64,000 bases of DNA from Costus lasius (GCA_027563935.2 CM050449.1:58731949-58795948); one strand, 5' to 3'; counted from the stretch's first letter, positions 22,598 through 36,651 are shown. Program-made: numbers and translations. Notes: generated by a model not told the origin, from the sequence alone.

Positions 22598-24062
22598 CTA
22601 GAGGTTGAGAATCTCTAGCGTGACCATCATGCTTCTACTGTGCCAAAGCTTTGGTCAATGGGTTTGCCAGATTGTTCTCTGTGTCAACTCTGCTAATCTT
22701 GACATCACCTCTGTCAATGATCTCTCTGATTAGGTGAAATCTCCTGAGTATGTGTTTGGACCTTTGATGAGACCGTGGTTCCTTGGCTTGTGCAATTGCT
22801 CCATTGTTGTCACAGTAGAGCTCAATGGGATCCATTGCACTTGGAACCACCTGAAGTTCAGAAATGAACTTCCTGATCCAAACGGCTTCTTTGGCTGCCT
22901 CAGAAGCAGCCACATACTCAGCCTCGGTTGGAGAATCAGCTATGGTGGATTTCTTGATGCTCTTCTAGCATATAGCGCCTCCATTCAACTTGAACACATA
23001 GCCGGCCTACGATCTGAAGTCATTAGGGTCAGGCTGGAATGGTGCATCAGTGTAGCCTTGTATACTAAGGTCTTCCTGTCCCGCATAGACCAAGAACAAA
23101 TCCTTAGTTCTTCTCAGATACTTAAGGATGTTTTTTATAGCCACCCAGTGCTGCAAACCAGGATTAGATTGGTATCGGTTGGTTATGCTCACAGCATAAG
23201 CCACGTCTGGTCTAGTACACAACATTGCATACATTATCGATCCCACTGCCGAAGCATAGGGCACTCAACTCATGTCATCCCTCTCAGCCTGTGTGGTGGG
23301 ATACTGGCTCTTTGAGAGAGCAAGACCATGTCTCACTGGAAGGTATCCCTTATTGGATTGCTCCAAGTTGAACCTCTCCAGGACCTTATCAATGTAGGTA
23401 CTTTGACTAAGGGCCAGGAGCCTCTTGGATCTATCCCGGTAGATCCTCACGCCTAGGATATAGGCAGCCTACCCTAAGTCCTTCAGCTCGAAACACTTCC
23501 CTAACCATGTCTTCACAGCTTGAAGACTAGGGATGTTGTTCCCGATGAGCAGTATGTCATTGACATACAAGACTAGAAAGGTCACCAAGCTCCCACTACA
23601 TTTTCTGTATACACAGGCGTCATCTTCGCTTTTCATAAAGCCATAATCTCTCACGGCTTCATCAAACCAAAGATTCCAACTTCGAGATTATTGCTTTAAT
23701 CCATAAATAGATTTCTTTAGCCTGCAGACCTTACTGGCATCTGCAGGATGGATGAAGCCATCAGGTTGTGTCATATACACATCCTCAATCAGCTTCCCGT
23801 TCAGGAATGTTGTCCTAACGTCCATCTGCCATATCTCATAATCATGATATGTAGCTATGGCAAGTAGAATCCGAATGGATTTGATCATGACAACTAGCTA
23901 GAAGGTTTCATCATAATCCACCCTGTGGACATGTATGAATCCTTTAGCCACTAGCCTACCTTTATAGGTAACTATGTTGTCATCCATATCTGTCTTCCTC
24001 TTGAAGACCCATTTACACCCTATGGGTTTTACCCCATCAGGTAGCTCAACCAAACCCCAGAC
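22598..24062 (-). pseudogene. pol: Element E reverse transcriptase and RNase H, decayed
   Basis: Minus-strand pieces with clear RT and RNase H similarity: TDMD...TYKGRLVAKGF, DYEIWQMDV, then the active site reading YVND in place of YVDD (near 23560), and RNase H motifs YTDA and TEAEY. At least five in-frame stops and a frameshift near the 3' end break it. The Asp-to-Asn change alone should abolish polymerase activity. It is cut at 24062 by element I and resumes at 38342. Confidence 0.93.
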
Positions 24063-25547
24063 TGTTGGGGTATGCCCTTAAGGCTAATGTTTGAGGCCTC
24101 GGGATTGTATCAGTATCATGTATAAACTTCATGTTTATAAAGGCAATGGTTGTTATTCATGTTGTTGCATTATCTGCTGTCATATGTATACTTCTGAATA
24201 ATGTCTCAATGCTGTTCAGCTTGGCTGACATGCAGTTAAGTCCTTAGTCGAGATATCTTGGTGAACATGAGACAGCCTTGATATGATTGAGACTAATATG
24301 TGTTCTAATCTTATAGGATGCTTCGAGCATGGAATAATGAAAGGTCCCCTAAATCTAAAGGGGGCGAAACCCTATAGGCGCATATGGAGGTTAAGATGCA
24401 GCGGAAAGGGGTTTCTACGATCTTTGCATGCGTTATGATCAACTTATAAAACTCTGCATGAATGAAAACGATTCATACCATTGCCATTTCTAGATGGCGT
24501 CTTGGAAGCAAAAGATGCAAGCGCCTCTTCTCCAAAGTCTCGCACACAAGATGAAGATGCGCTCCTTCGTTGGTGCTCCTTGTGCTAGCAAGGATCGTCC
24601 AAGGTGTCTTGATCGCTTGAAGGGAAGAGAGAGTTCTTTCTTGCTTGGCGTCTTTTCTCCTTGTCGTCCACCAGTTTTTTCACCACACGAAATTGTGTTC
24701 TCTCGTCAAAAACTAGAGTGAGCGACGAACCAAGAGGAGAGGCGTGAATAGAGGCTATTGTGAGGCATGGCCACGATTAGAAGAAGTGCTATCTAAAAAT
24801 AGCAAGTCACTTCTCAAGTTGCGATCATGGGTTTACCCAATCGCAAATCCAATTCACCCTTGAACCATGCGCTCATCCATTGAGCCAGTTCACTTGACTT
24901 TGGTTCAATAACCAAATAAACCAAGCAATCAGTCCAGATCATAATAAACCCCTAAGGCTTAAGATCTGACCGTTAATCTCTTGATGCTCCTGATCTCACC
25001 GATCTAGCATCCATTCTCTCAATCGAAGCTTACCGATCTCAAGCCCTAATCAATCAAACATGATCAGACCAGATCTCACTTACAATCAGAGATTAAAATC
25101 CCTTTAAACTGAACCCAAACAATTCAGTCCACACGATCTGACTTAAGTAAGCCATATCATCAAATTGTGCGACCCTGAGGGTTTCCTTTAAATGTCGGTA
25201 ACGATAACTCACGTCATCACGATCAGTGAGGGGTATCTAGCAACACATCACTGTCTCCCGATAGAAAGGAAAGAGTCTTCCAAGACTACACCCAAAATAC
25301 AGCACAAGTGTGAATCCAATTCACAAGGCATGCATCTTTCCTTTGCCACTTGATATTCTTATTGGACAAGCATGTCAAGCTTGTAACTCCAATATGATGA
25401 GCATGATTAGATCAGATGAACATAGTCACCTGGGTATGGCCATACACTTTTCTCAATCATCTCATCCAGGGGGCCCCTTTAGAACATCACACTCCTTAAA
25501 CAAGGAGACGGCAATCCTATGTCTATCACTAGTGCCCTAACCTGACT

Positions 25548-28500
25548 TGTAACATCCCTCAGAACACACCCCACACGCATACAAGTAAAATACGGGGCTA
25601 AAAAAAATTTTACTCTTCCATTAAAACACAAGAAGAAAGCGGCATCGAAGGACATTACTACGGAACTGAAAACCGCACAGAACTGAGTAGGATCGATTTA
25701 CTAGGAAATAGAAATCCGGAAGTTCAGAAAAATCCGGCAGCAAGTATACTAAACTACTGCTGCACAGACACACATGTAACAACAACAAACGTCCACACTA
25801 CACATATGTGGAATTTCAGAAATATACAGAACTGATTATTCAGATACTAAAATAAACAACACAAATTCGGTTACACATCTCAAATCGGACATTTCAAAAT
25901 AAGAACCAATTCAATAAAAGAATCCAAGACTTGTATCCAATAATTTAAACGAAACAACTATAATATAATATCCTGAAAACAGGCATAAGCCCTCAGGAGA
26001 TAAAACATGTCATATAGGTCATAATAAATTAGGCACGCAGGCTTGATAAATCTTTAGAAGACTATTCTTAGAAATGACATCAAACATTAGCGTCATATTA
26101 GCTGTAGCAATTACTGTCTTGATGTCTCACCTGAAAACATTTAAACAACGGAGGTGAGCTAAAAAGCTCAGTGAGTAAAAGACACTAAAAGTCATCCATA
26201 GTACACATCAAAAATATCATACTTAAGTTGAAATTCTTTTTATTTAACAGATAAGATAAATCAACTTAACATGCATGCTCATATCAGAAACAAACACAAT
26301 CAAATACAGATACTTGTAACAATAGGCATCAAACAGGTAGGATATGAATATACCAACCCATACCAACTAACCACACCGCCTAATACATCTAAATACAGAT
26401 CGAAACAGAACTACAGAAATCAGAACTGACAGACAGAAAATCAGAATTTTCAGAGTCCAAACGGATAGTCTACATCGGAAACAGAAAGGCCACAGAAGGC
26501 CTGATGACCACAGAAGGTCTGACCCCACCTCTGCCGAGGACGAGACAATGCATGCATATCAGAAACAGAATGGTAAAGGAGATATCAGTGGGTGGCCCCC
26601 GTCTTGTCAGGACGTGGCACTCTGGTCTCCAATACCCAGAACAGAATGGTAGAGGAGGTATCAGTGGGTGGCCCCCGTCTTGTCAGGACGTGGCACTCTG
26701 GCCTCCAAAACCCAGAACTGAATGGTAGAGGAGGTATCAGTGGGTGGCCCCCGTCTTGTTAGGACGTGGCACTCTGGCCTCCAAAACCCAGAACTGAATG
26801 GTAGAGGAGGTATCAGTGGGTGACCCCCGTCTTGTTAGGACGTGGCACTCTGGCCTCCAAAACCCAGAACTGAATGGTAGAGGAGGTATCAGTGGGTGGC
26901 CCCCGTCTTGTTAGGACGTGGCACTCTGGCCTCCAAAACCCAGAACTGAATGGTAGAGGAGGTATCAGTGGGTGGCCCCCGTCTTGTTAGGACGTGGCAC
27001 TCTGGCCTCCAAAACCCAGAACAGAAATAGTGTCTCAAGGGTCGTAGTAGACTATCAGCACCATTACAGCGCCACAGAAGGAGGGTAAGGACACGGAAGA
27101 GTGCTACACTAGGGCATAATTTTACAAAACAGATTATACTGAAACAGAGAAGTAGGATCAACCACTACTTAATTCTTACATTATGCCCAAAGTCTAACAA
27201 ACCAGAAAATGACACACCCCAATATCCAGTCCTTAAACACAGAACGGAAATTATATGAGTGAATTCCTTACAACTAACCTTAATTCATGTCAAACCATTC
27301 TATGTTCTCACAAATGTTTTAACACATTCAAGGTTTTCAGAAACTTCACAACATATAAACAGAACAGGAAATATCCACATAGCAAACAATTAAATACAGA
27401 ACATAGATTATTCATATAACAAACATTTAAACACAGAACAGAAGTTATTCATGAAATAATCTCCTCAAAATTCCTAAAACCGTGAGTTATAAAATTACTG
27501 TAAGGGGCGCCACTTTCAGAACCTTAACAGAACGTACAAATTTCATGTAATTAATTTCAGTCCCCCACTACAGATAATTTTAATTACACGTTTGTGAAGA
27601 AAATTGACAAAAGCCCCAAAATTGGCTCAACTATATTTTCGAAAATTCCTAAGTTCTTAGTTAAATCCCCAATTTTGTTTTCTCTAAAATTTCTCATCAA
27701 ACAAATAAATTTTAGAAGAACTACAGACCACAATTTAAGATGTTAAACCATACAATGTAAATTTTTCTCACAAAGGAATATTCGTCTAACCAAAACATAG
27801 CAGATTTATATTGTCAGATTGCAAAATATATTTTTAATCCAATTTCGAACCAAAGCTAGTCAATATTGTATTCAAAATGAAGCTCTCTGAATCTAGTTTC
27901 CAATAAAACTTGTTTCACAAGATTTCGAATTTTAGACAGGAAGATATAAGGGTTCGAACATAGGAAGGTCAGAATTTCAGATTTCAAGAAAACAGATTCA
28001 TATATCAGACTTGCGACATTTATTTCAGATCCAATAACTAATCGAAAATAGGCGTTATGGGAGTCCAAATAAAGCTCTTCGAGCCTACGGTCTAATAAAA
28101 CTGATTTGACAAGATTTCGAGCTATACCTAGGGAGATATGATGGTTCGAACACATAAAGGTCGAAATCCAGAATTTCAGAAAACTGATTTTGTACAGCTA
28201 GATTTCAATACAGATTGAAATACGAATACAGCTCGGATATGGTCGATATCAGATTCAAATTAAAGCCGAATGTATCTAGTTTCATACAAAATTTATTTCG
28301 TGCGATTTGGATCTATAGACCATGAGATATTGGGGTTATAGTACACAAAGGTCAGATTAACGAATGCAGATTTCAGCAGAACAGGATTTTAAAACCCTAT
28401 AATTATTTGAATTCAACCCCATACGAATAATCATGGCAAATAACGAATTTTAATTCGGATTAGACTCCTTAGGATCGAATTACTCACCAGAAAAATCGCC

Positions 28501-29017
28501 CACAGAGAAAACGCCGAAACAGGGGATCAGGGGTCTCCAGAAAGTTCGTCCACCACCAGTCTGCCACCACCAGCGTCAGAAATTTTGCAGGAGCGCCAAG
28601 CACAGTGAGGGGCGACAACACAGGCGGCTAGGGCAAGAAACAAACCAAAAATCGTGAGGGAGAGGAGCTCTCACGAATTTTCCCCCTTTTTTTTTTTTAT
28701 TTTTTTTTTTCCCACCCCAAACGGATCCAAGATCCAATAACCCAATTAACTTAAGTGGAAATCGGCTTTAATGGGCTTACCTGGGCTTAACCACCATGCG
28801 CCACTCCAATAACACAGAAATATGCGCCACCATGGTGGAAGAATTCCAGGAGCAAATAGTCAAGGTTGAGGGTTCGAAGCCCCAACAAAAATAATTATTT
28901 TTGCCCTGTAGGGAAAAGTCCTACAATTAGGCAAAAATCCCAAAATTTTAACCGATAAAAATACAGAAACTGAATTTCTAACCTTAAATCATAATTCAGA
29001 AAATCAAGGGCGTTACA
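25548..29017 (-). mobile_element. Solo LTR D (probable Gypsy), inserted in J
   Basis: 3470 bp with TGTAACATCCC and GGGCGTTACA ends, flanked by TGACT (25543-25547 and 29018-29022). It is nearly identical to C throughout but has six 76-bp units where C has five. It is non-coding. The minus strand is the likely sense, as argued for C. It is the innermost layer of a four-deep nest (E, I, J, D). Confidence 0.78.
26581..27030. repeat. 76-bp tandem repeat in D (six copies)
   Basis: Units begin at 26581, 26657, 26733, 26809, 26885 and 26961. One unit has GTGACCCCC for GTGGCCCCC. Same repeat as 15689-16062. Confidence 0.95.
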
Positions 29018-30783
29018 TGACTCAAGCTCACCATCCAAGATAGTCTATAACCATTATGTTTCAAATGATATTGAACTACCTCAAAACAATGACAATCATC
29101 ATTTAGAAAACACAAGTGATCTCAAGTCAGAGGAAATGTGCCACTTGTTACAATCAAGGATTATTCACATTGTGACAAGCAATTGAATATCCTAGTAGGG
29201 TCTGTCCAGTACATCCAATGTACCCATGAGTCTACATCTTATTCCATGCTCGAAGCATCCTATAAGATTAGAACACATATTAGTCTCAATCATATCAAGG
29301 CTGTCTCATGTTCACCAAGATATCTTGACTAAGGACATAACTGCATGTCAGCCTAGCTGAACAGCTTTGAGACATTATTCAGAAGTACACTTATTGCAGC
29401 AGATAATGTAACAAACTGAATAACAACCATGCCTTTATAAACATAAAAGTTTATTACATGATACTGTTACAATCCCAAGGCCTCAAACATTAGCCTTAAG
29501 GGCATACCCCAACAAATAAGATGTAGACTCATAGGTACATTGGATGTACTGGACAGACCCTACTAGGATGTTCAATTGCTTGTCACAATGTGAATAATCC
29601 TTGTATCCAAACAAGTGGCATACTTCCTCTGACTTGAGATCACTTGTGTTTCTAAATGATGATTGTCATTGTTTTGAGGTAGTTCAATATCATTTGAAAC
29701 ATAATGGTTATAGACTATCTTGGATAATGATCATGAGTCAGGTTAGGACACTAGTGATAGATAAAGGATTGCCGTCTCCTAGTTTGGAGTGTGATGTTCT
29801 AAAGGGGCCCCCTGGATGAGATGATTGAGAAAGTGTATGGCCATACCCAGATGACTATGTTCATCTGATCTAATCATCCTCATCATATTGGAGTTACAAG
29901 CTTGACACGCATGTCCAATAAGAACATCCAGTGGCAAAGGAAACATGTATGTCTAGTGAAGTGGATTCACACTTGTGCTATGGTTTGGGTGTAGTCTTGG
30001 AAGACTCTTTCCTTTATATCGGGAGACAGTGATGTGTTGCTAGATACCCCTCACTGATCGTGATAACGTAAGTTATCGTTACCGACATTTAAAGGAAACC
30101 CTTAGGGTCGCACAATTTGATGATATGGCTTACTTAATTCAGATCGTGTGGACTAAATTGTTTTGGTTCAGTTTAAGGGATTTAAACTCTGATTGTAAGT
30201 GAGATCTGGTCTGATCATGTTTGATTGATTAGGGCTTGAGATCGGTAAGCTTCGATCGAGAGAATTGATGCTAGATCGGTGAGATCAAGAGCATCAAGAG
30301 ATGAACGGTCAGATCTTGAATCTTAGGGTTTAAGGTGATCTAGACCAAGGCTTGGCTTGATTTGGTCCTTGAACCAAATCCAAATTGAACCGGCTCATGT
30401 ATGAGCGCATGGTTCAATTTAGAGGGATGAGCGTTCGGTTCACTTGGAGTGAACGCATAACGCATGTATTGAAGCATTTGCTATTTTTGGAAATTCGGTT
30501 TTCCAAAGTGGAAAATGCCTCCACGTTCGAGTGCAACGCTTGTCTATTCTCCTCTCTCGCCCCTTGCTCTCGAAGACTCACTCTTGCGTGGTGAAGGTCA
30601 ACGACAAGAGAGGATTCGGCCAAGAAGTGTAGATCTCATCCCTTCCATACGATAAGGGCACTTGGAGAACCTTGCTAGCACAAGCAACACAAGGAGTAGT
30701 CATCATCCTCTTGTGTGCGTCACCTTTGGAGGAGAGCCCTTTCGCCATCTTCTTCCAAGACGCCATTCGAATCAATGGCTATG

Positions 30784-32728
30784 GTATGATCTTCTTCTTG
30801 ATCTATTCAATCATTTGACAGTTGATCATATGGCATGTAAAAGATCTTTAAGAAACCCTTGCTTCCTTGCGAATTTTATATGCGCCTCCCATTAGGGTTT
30901 CGTCCCCCCTTAGATTTAGGGGGCTTTCAATTGGTATCAGAGCATTGGTTTATATATGTTCATATGATTGCTGAAGGTGATCCATGTATGCGTTTATGCA
31001 TAGATCTAAGTTTTCTCTTCATGCGAAACTACTAGTTGAATATATTTTATGTTGGCGCATGTTTGATGCTTACATAGTTGCGCATGTTGAATGTTGTAGT
31101 TTTTCTTAAAAAACTTAATCACTTGCGCGCCTCACTTAGATCTAAGCGCTTGCTATAAACCCTTAGACGGGTTAGTAGGGTTGAAGTCATCACCTAGTTA
31201 AGATCCAAACAGTCTGATCAGACCATCTGACAGCCTAGATGGGTCGACCAGATGGCATCTGTGCGCAAGCACAAGGTAGCTATAGGTCGACTGCAGACAG
31301 GCGTGTAGCGATGTCTGGTTGAGACAACCAGTGAACGCGTATAAGTTAGGCCCGGGGTCACACCCGCTTGCCAGAACTCATGAGGGTTGTTCAGCCCAGC
31401 GCATGCATGGTTGACCATTAGGTCGACTCAAGTCAGTTAGGACTTGGTGCATGCAAAGGCAGTGGATAAGACTAGGTCTGATGAGTGGATCCCTAGTAAT
31501 GGACCGTTGTAAGGTAGTAAGGCACATAAGAAAATTAAAATTGATGCCAATGGGTTTTCGAAAATTTTATTTTCTTATTTGGATCACATGTTGGTTGGAT
31601 GCCATGATGCTTGTTTATTTAATCTTATGTGGGCTGCCTAATTAATGTGTGCTGTGCTGGGGCCTGCGTGCCTGGAATTAAAATTGTAAATTAATTTTTA
31701 TTGTGATCTGCGCATCACATGTTATTTAATTTATAAAGTGTAATTGACCTGCGAGTCAATCTTGTCTAGATAGATTAAATTGTAATTTAATCAGACAAGA
31801 GCACAGAGCACACATGGCAGAGGCGCATGCAGCTTGAGGCTTAACCAGGTGGGAGGTCCAGGGTTCGACTCTGGGACAGGCACATTTACCTGGTGGGCGC
31901 ACCTGAGCTGCAGTGGGCGCTCGGGCCCTGGGTTGGGCCAGATGAGAAGGCAAAAGACCCATGAAGAGCTCAAGTGAAGACTTAAGTTAAATTAAGGTCT
32001 TACTTAGGTTTAATGGGCTTTTACCACATAAGATCAGCATGCTTTCTACTTATTGTTTATATAATTAGAACTGCATGATTTAATCTTCTGCTATCGCCAT
32101 AGGTTATGCATGATAGTTAAGAAGATAAAGGACCGTTAAAATCCAACGTTAAAATATCAAGCACGTAAGCCTTCTGACGCGAAACCTCACTGTTCTGACT
32201 ATCGTTGGTGCCGTGTTGTACCCACTCAGTGGGCACGCCCATCTATCTTCAGACGGTGTGTGATTACACCTGCGTGTTACAGAGAAGGGATTTATCGCTT
32301 CTCGTTGCTCAGCATAGCACGTGGTGGTCTAGGGAGTAGGTCAGGTCAGCTTGACCATGTAGGCTACATACTGAGCATATGTGAGCTATATGGAGGCAGC
32401 CATCTGTGGGATCAGAGACTGTGTTGTACCAACTCAGTTGGCATAGTCTGCTGGATTGCCCAGATGAAGGGGAATCGCACGGGTTGGCGATTGGCAGGCA
32501 TTGCCTACCAGAAATTAGTGCTTGTACTCTCTGTGCATCTTATCTCGCCTGAGCGGGACGCGGAGACCAAGTATGAAATCTGGATCCCATCTCACTAAAA
32601 GAGCGTTACTCTTTCGGACTGTTTACTGGATTTTTCAGTCAGATAAAATAGTGAGAAAAGAATCTTTCTTAAGTCCTGGATTGATTCTAAACATTGATAC
32701 TGACCTTGCTGTTCTTGCATTGTTGCAG
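30784..32728 (+). other. Predicted leader intron of element I
   Basis: Donor ATG|GTATGA at 30783/30784. Acceptor TTGCAG ends at 32728 after a CTGAC branch motif. Here the conventional gag ATG has become ACG (32750-32752), yet the 21 nt from 32729 stay open and in frame. A spliced mRNA would still have a start codon, supplied by the LTR exon. Inference. Confidence 0.6.
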
Positions 32729-32749
32729 ATTACTGCAGCAACGAACACC
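30930..32749 (+). other. Untranslated leader of element I
   Basis: Non-coding. It has the covarying hairpin at 31761-31799. A T-arm-like segment around GGTTCGACTC (about 31830-31885) is shared with B only. No conserved protein is seen. Confidence 0.8.
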
Positions 32750-35700
32750 ACGAATTTCAATGTGCGATCCCTACTAGAAAGGGAGAAGTTTGCTGGACCA
32801 AACTTCTCAGACTGGTACGGACACCTTAAGATTGTTCTTAAGGCAGAGAGGAAGCTGTATGTCCTCGAGACGGCTATATCGCCTCAACCCGCTGCGAACG
32901 CCGCAAGGGCGGTTCGGGAAGCCTATGAAAAGCATGTCAATGATAGCATTGATGTCGCTTGCCTGATGCTTGCGTCTATGACGCCAGAGCTGCAATGTTA
33001 GCATGAGGATCTGTCTGCTATACAGATTATAGCAAACCTCAAGATGCTGTATGCTGCACAGGCTAGGACTGAACGCTACAATTTGACTAAGCTTTTCTTT
33101 CAGAGCAAACTAGCTGAAGGGAGTCCAGTGGGAGCTCACGTACTCAAGATGATTGGGTACAAGGAGGCTCTAGAGAAACTGGGACATACCATCAATCAGG
33201 AGCTTGCTGTAGACATCATTCTTCAGTCTCTCCCGGCCTCTTTCGATCCGTTCATTATTAATTTTAATATGAACAAGATCGAATGTACCCCGGCAGAGTT
33301 ACTGAATATGCTCTTGACTACAGAGTTGACTCTAAAGGGAAAGCCTTCAACCTCTGTCTTGATGGTTCCTTCCAGGAACAAGAAGAAGGGGAAGAAGGGC
33401 AAAGCCCCTGTCAAGAGTTACAACAAGGCTCTGAAACAAAAGGTTAAGCGGTCGAAGGAATACAGATGTTTCCACTGTGGCCAGCTGGGTCACTGGAAAA
33501 AGGACTGTAAAGCGCTCCAGGGAGACAAGAAGGGAAGTTTTGCTTCTGGCTCAGGTATTTTCGTGACTGAAGTCATGGTTTCTTCTTCTATATCATGGGT
33601 GTTGGACACTGCATGTGGAGTTCACATTTGTTCAAATGTACAGGAACTCAAGAGAAGAAGACAGGTGGGACAGCATGAGGTGGACCTACGAGTTGGAAAC
33701 GGAGCACGGGTTGCTGCTGTTGCTGTAGGAGAATATCACATCTCATTACCATCTGGACTTGTATTAGAATTGAACAATTGTTATTTTGTACCTAGCATAA
33801 CGAAAAATATTATCTCTATTCCTGCTCTTGTCAGGAAAGGGTTTTCCTTTGAATGCAATATTTCAAAGTGTGTTATTTCTTATGATAATATTGTTTATGC
33901 CACTGGATCAATTAACAATGGGTTATTCATGTTGGACATGGAATATTCTATACAAAATATTGATAATAAGAAAGCCAAGTATGCTGATGAAAGCACCTTG
34001 CTATGGCATAGTCGTTTAGGCCATATTAACAAGAAACGCATTAAGCGGTTGCATGATCATGGACTGCTAGGATCATTCTCCTATGAGGAGCTTGATACAT
34101 GCAAAGCTTGTTTAATGGGTAAAATGACGAAGGCTCCTTTTCCTAACAAAGGTCAAAGGGCTTCAGGTTTACTTGACCTTATACACAGTGATGTGTGTGG
34201 GCCATTTAGTAAACATGCCAGAGGTGGCTATTCATACTTCATTACCTTTACTGATGATTTTAGTAGATACGGGTATGTCTATCTAATGAGACATAAGAGT
34301 GAATCTTTTGACAAGTTCAAAGAGTTCAAAAATGAAGTGCAAAATCAGCTAGGCCGAAATATCAAGGCACTTCGCTCAGATCGAGGTGGAGAATACCTAA
34401 GTCGAGAGTTTACTGACTATCAAAAGCAGTGTGGGATTGTCTCACAGCTTACTCCGCCAGGAACACCGCAATGGAATGGTGTGTCCGAGAGGAGGAACAG
34501 AACCTTATTGGATATGGTTCGTTGAATGATGAGTCAGGCTAATCTACCTTACTCCTTTTGGGGATTTGCACTGGAAACAGCTGCAAAGGTACTAAACCGA
34601 GTGCCATCCAAGGCAGTTTCAAAGACTCCATATGAGTTATGGTATGGGAAACAGCCGAGCTTGACATTTATTAAGATCTGGGGTTGCGAGGCTTATGTCA
34701 AAAAGCTCGCCTCTGGGAAACTAGAGAGCAGATCTGAGAAATGCATCTTTGTCGGTTACCCTAAAGAAACTAAGGGTTATTATTTCTACGATCCCAAAGA
34801 GAACAAGGTATTTGTTGCTCGGACGGCCATTTTTCTTGAGAAGGAATTTCTTCTGCAAGAGGCCAGTGGGAGAGAAATAAAGCTGGATGAGAATCCAGAG
34901 GAAGGACAAAGTAGTCAAGCACAGTTGGATGAGCATGAGCCAGTAGAACAGGTTATTGAACAACCTGAGGCTCAGATATCACGGGAACCGCGAAGATCGG
35001 GAAGGATCCGTCGACAGCCTGAGCGCTATGACGGAGTCTACATCATTGATCATGATGAACCCCTCACTTATGCGGATGCGGTCAGTGGACCGGAATCAGC
35101 GAGATGGCTTGAAGCTATGCGAGCCGAGATGGACTCCATGTCAGATAACCAAGTCTGGGATTTGGTTGATCGGCCTCCGGGAGTAATCCCTATAGGCTGT
35201 AAATGGATCTTCAAGAAGAAGATAGACATGGATGGTAACGTGGTTACCTATAAAGGCAGGCTAGTTGCGAAAGGTTTCAAACAAATCTATGGGATAGATT
35301 ATGATGAAACTTTCTCTCCTGTAGCCATGTTCAAGTCTATTCGGATCATTCTCGCAATAGCAGCATATTATGATTATGAGATCTGGCAGATGGATGTGAA
35401 GACCGCTTTCCTTAATGGAAATCTGGATTAGGATGTGTATATGACACAACCTGAAGGTTTCACTAATCCATCAGATCGTCATAAAATATGCAAGTTAAAG
35501 AAGTCCATTTATGGACTTAAGCAAGCATCAAGAAGCTGGAACATTTGTTTTGATGAATCAATATGTGAATTTGGTTTCATCAAGAATGAAGATGGCCCGT
35601 GTGTATATAAGAGGTTTAGTGGGAGCGTAATTACATTCCTAGTCCTCTACGTCGATGATATCTTGATCATTGGAAACGATATTCCTGAACTACATCCGGT

Positions 35701-36631
35701 TAAGGCATGGTTAAGAAAATGTTTCCAGATGAAAGATTTAGGAGAAGCAGCCTATGTATTAGGTGTGAAGATCTACAGAGATAGATCTAAGAGGCTTCTC
35801 GGGCTGTGCCAGAGTACTTACATCGATAAAGTCCTGGAGAGATTCCATTTAGAGAATTCTAAAAGAGGATATCTTCCAGTCAGGCATGGTCTGAATCTTT
35901 CGAAGAGTCAGTGTCCACAAACACAGACTGAGAAAGATGAAATGGACAATATGCCTTATGCTTCGGCTATTGGGTCCATTATGTATGCGATGTTGTGTAC
36001 TCGACCAGACGTCGCTTACGGGTTAAGCGTGACCAGTCGATTCCAAGGTAATCCAGGTCAGGCGCACTGGATTGCAGTCAAGAACATTTTGAAATATCTT
36101 CGGAGGACCAAAGATATGTTCTTGGTGTATGGTGGTCAGGAAGAACTCAGTATTGAAGGATATACTGACGCTTCGTTCCAATCTGACCAGGATGATTTCC
36201 GATCGCAATCAGGCTATGTTTTTAGCTTGAATGGAGGTGTGGTGGTGTGGAAAAGTTTCAAACAATCTATTGTTGCTGATTCTACAATAGAAGCCGAGTA
36301 TGTTGCAGCCTCAGAAGCATCTAAGGAGGCAGTGTGGATTCGTAAGTTTGTTCAGGAACTTGGTATTGTTCCTTCGAGTGCAGATCCTTTGGTTATCTTT
36401 TGTGATAACACTGGAGCAATCGCACAAGCAAAGGAACCACGGTCGCACCAGATGTCCAAGCACATACAGAGACGGTTTCACTTGATCCGGGAGATCATTG
36501 ATCGAGGCGAGATCAAAATCTGCAAGGTTCATACAGATGACAATCTGGCAGACCCGCTTACAAAGCCTCTGGCGCAGCAGAAGCATGAGAAGCACTGTAA
36601 TAATATGGGTTTGAGATATCTCAACCATTAG
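32750..36631 (+). pseudogene. gag-pol: Element I gag-pol polyprotein, three stops and ATG changed to ACG
   Basis: All Copia domains are in order: gag, CCHC knuckle, protease LDTACG, integrase HHCC and DD35E, RT YVDD, RNase H. Breaks: ATG to ACG at 32750; TAG at 32999-33001 (Gln in other copies) in gag; TGA at 34523-34525 (Ser in others) just after the catalytic Glu of integrase; TAG at 35429-35431 (Glu in others) in RT. No frameshift was found, since the same frame runs between all stops. Several substitutions are not shared with the other copies, in keeping with its greater age. Confidence 0.94.
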
Positions 36632-36651
36632 ATTAAGTGCAAGTGGGAGAT

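Larger units (their letters stand above)
24338..29514 (-). mobile_element. Solo LTR J (same Copia family, reversed) inside I 5' LTR
   Basis: Starts TGAAAGGTCCCC and ends GGGCATACCCCAACA, the exact reverse of an Angela-like LTR, with AATAA on both sides (24333-24337 and 29515-29519). Without D it is about 1702 bp. No PBS, coding region or second LTR is attached, so it is a solo LTR left by LTR-LTR recombination. Its end sequence is closest to that of I. It lies opposite to I and forms an inverted repeat with the following LTR segment. Confidence 0.92.
24063..30929 (+). repeat. Element I 5' LTR, split by J
   Basis: LTR segments 24063-24337 and 29520-30929 join at the AATAA duplication. It ends TTAGGGGGCTTTCA, followed by AT and TGGTATCAGAGC (30932-30943). 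ATG-GCT-ATG at 30775-30783 abuts GTATGA. The terminal stem has C5/G5 arms around TTAGATTTA, a different sequence but the same fold position as in the other copies. Confidence 0.95.

Noticed and set aside
24494..24721. 75-residue ORF in solo LTR J
   Set aside because: It is antisense to the LTR and lies in the exon-like part of an LTR read backward. No similarity to a known domain and not kept in other LTRs.
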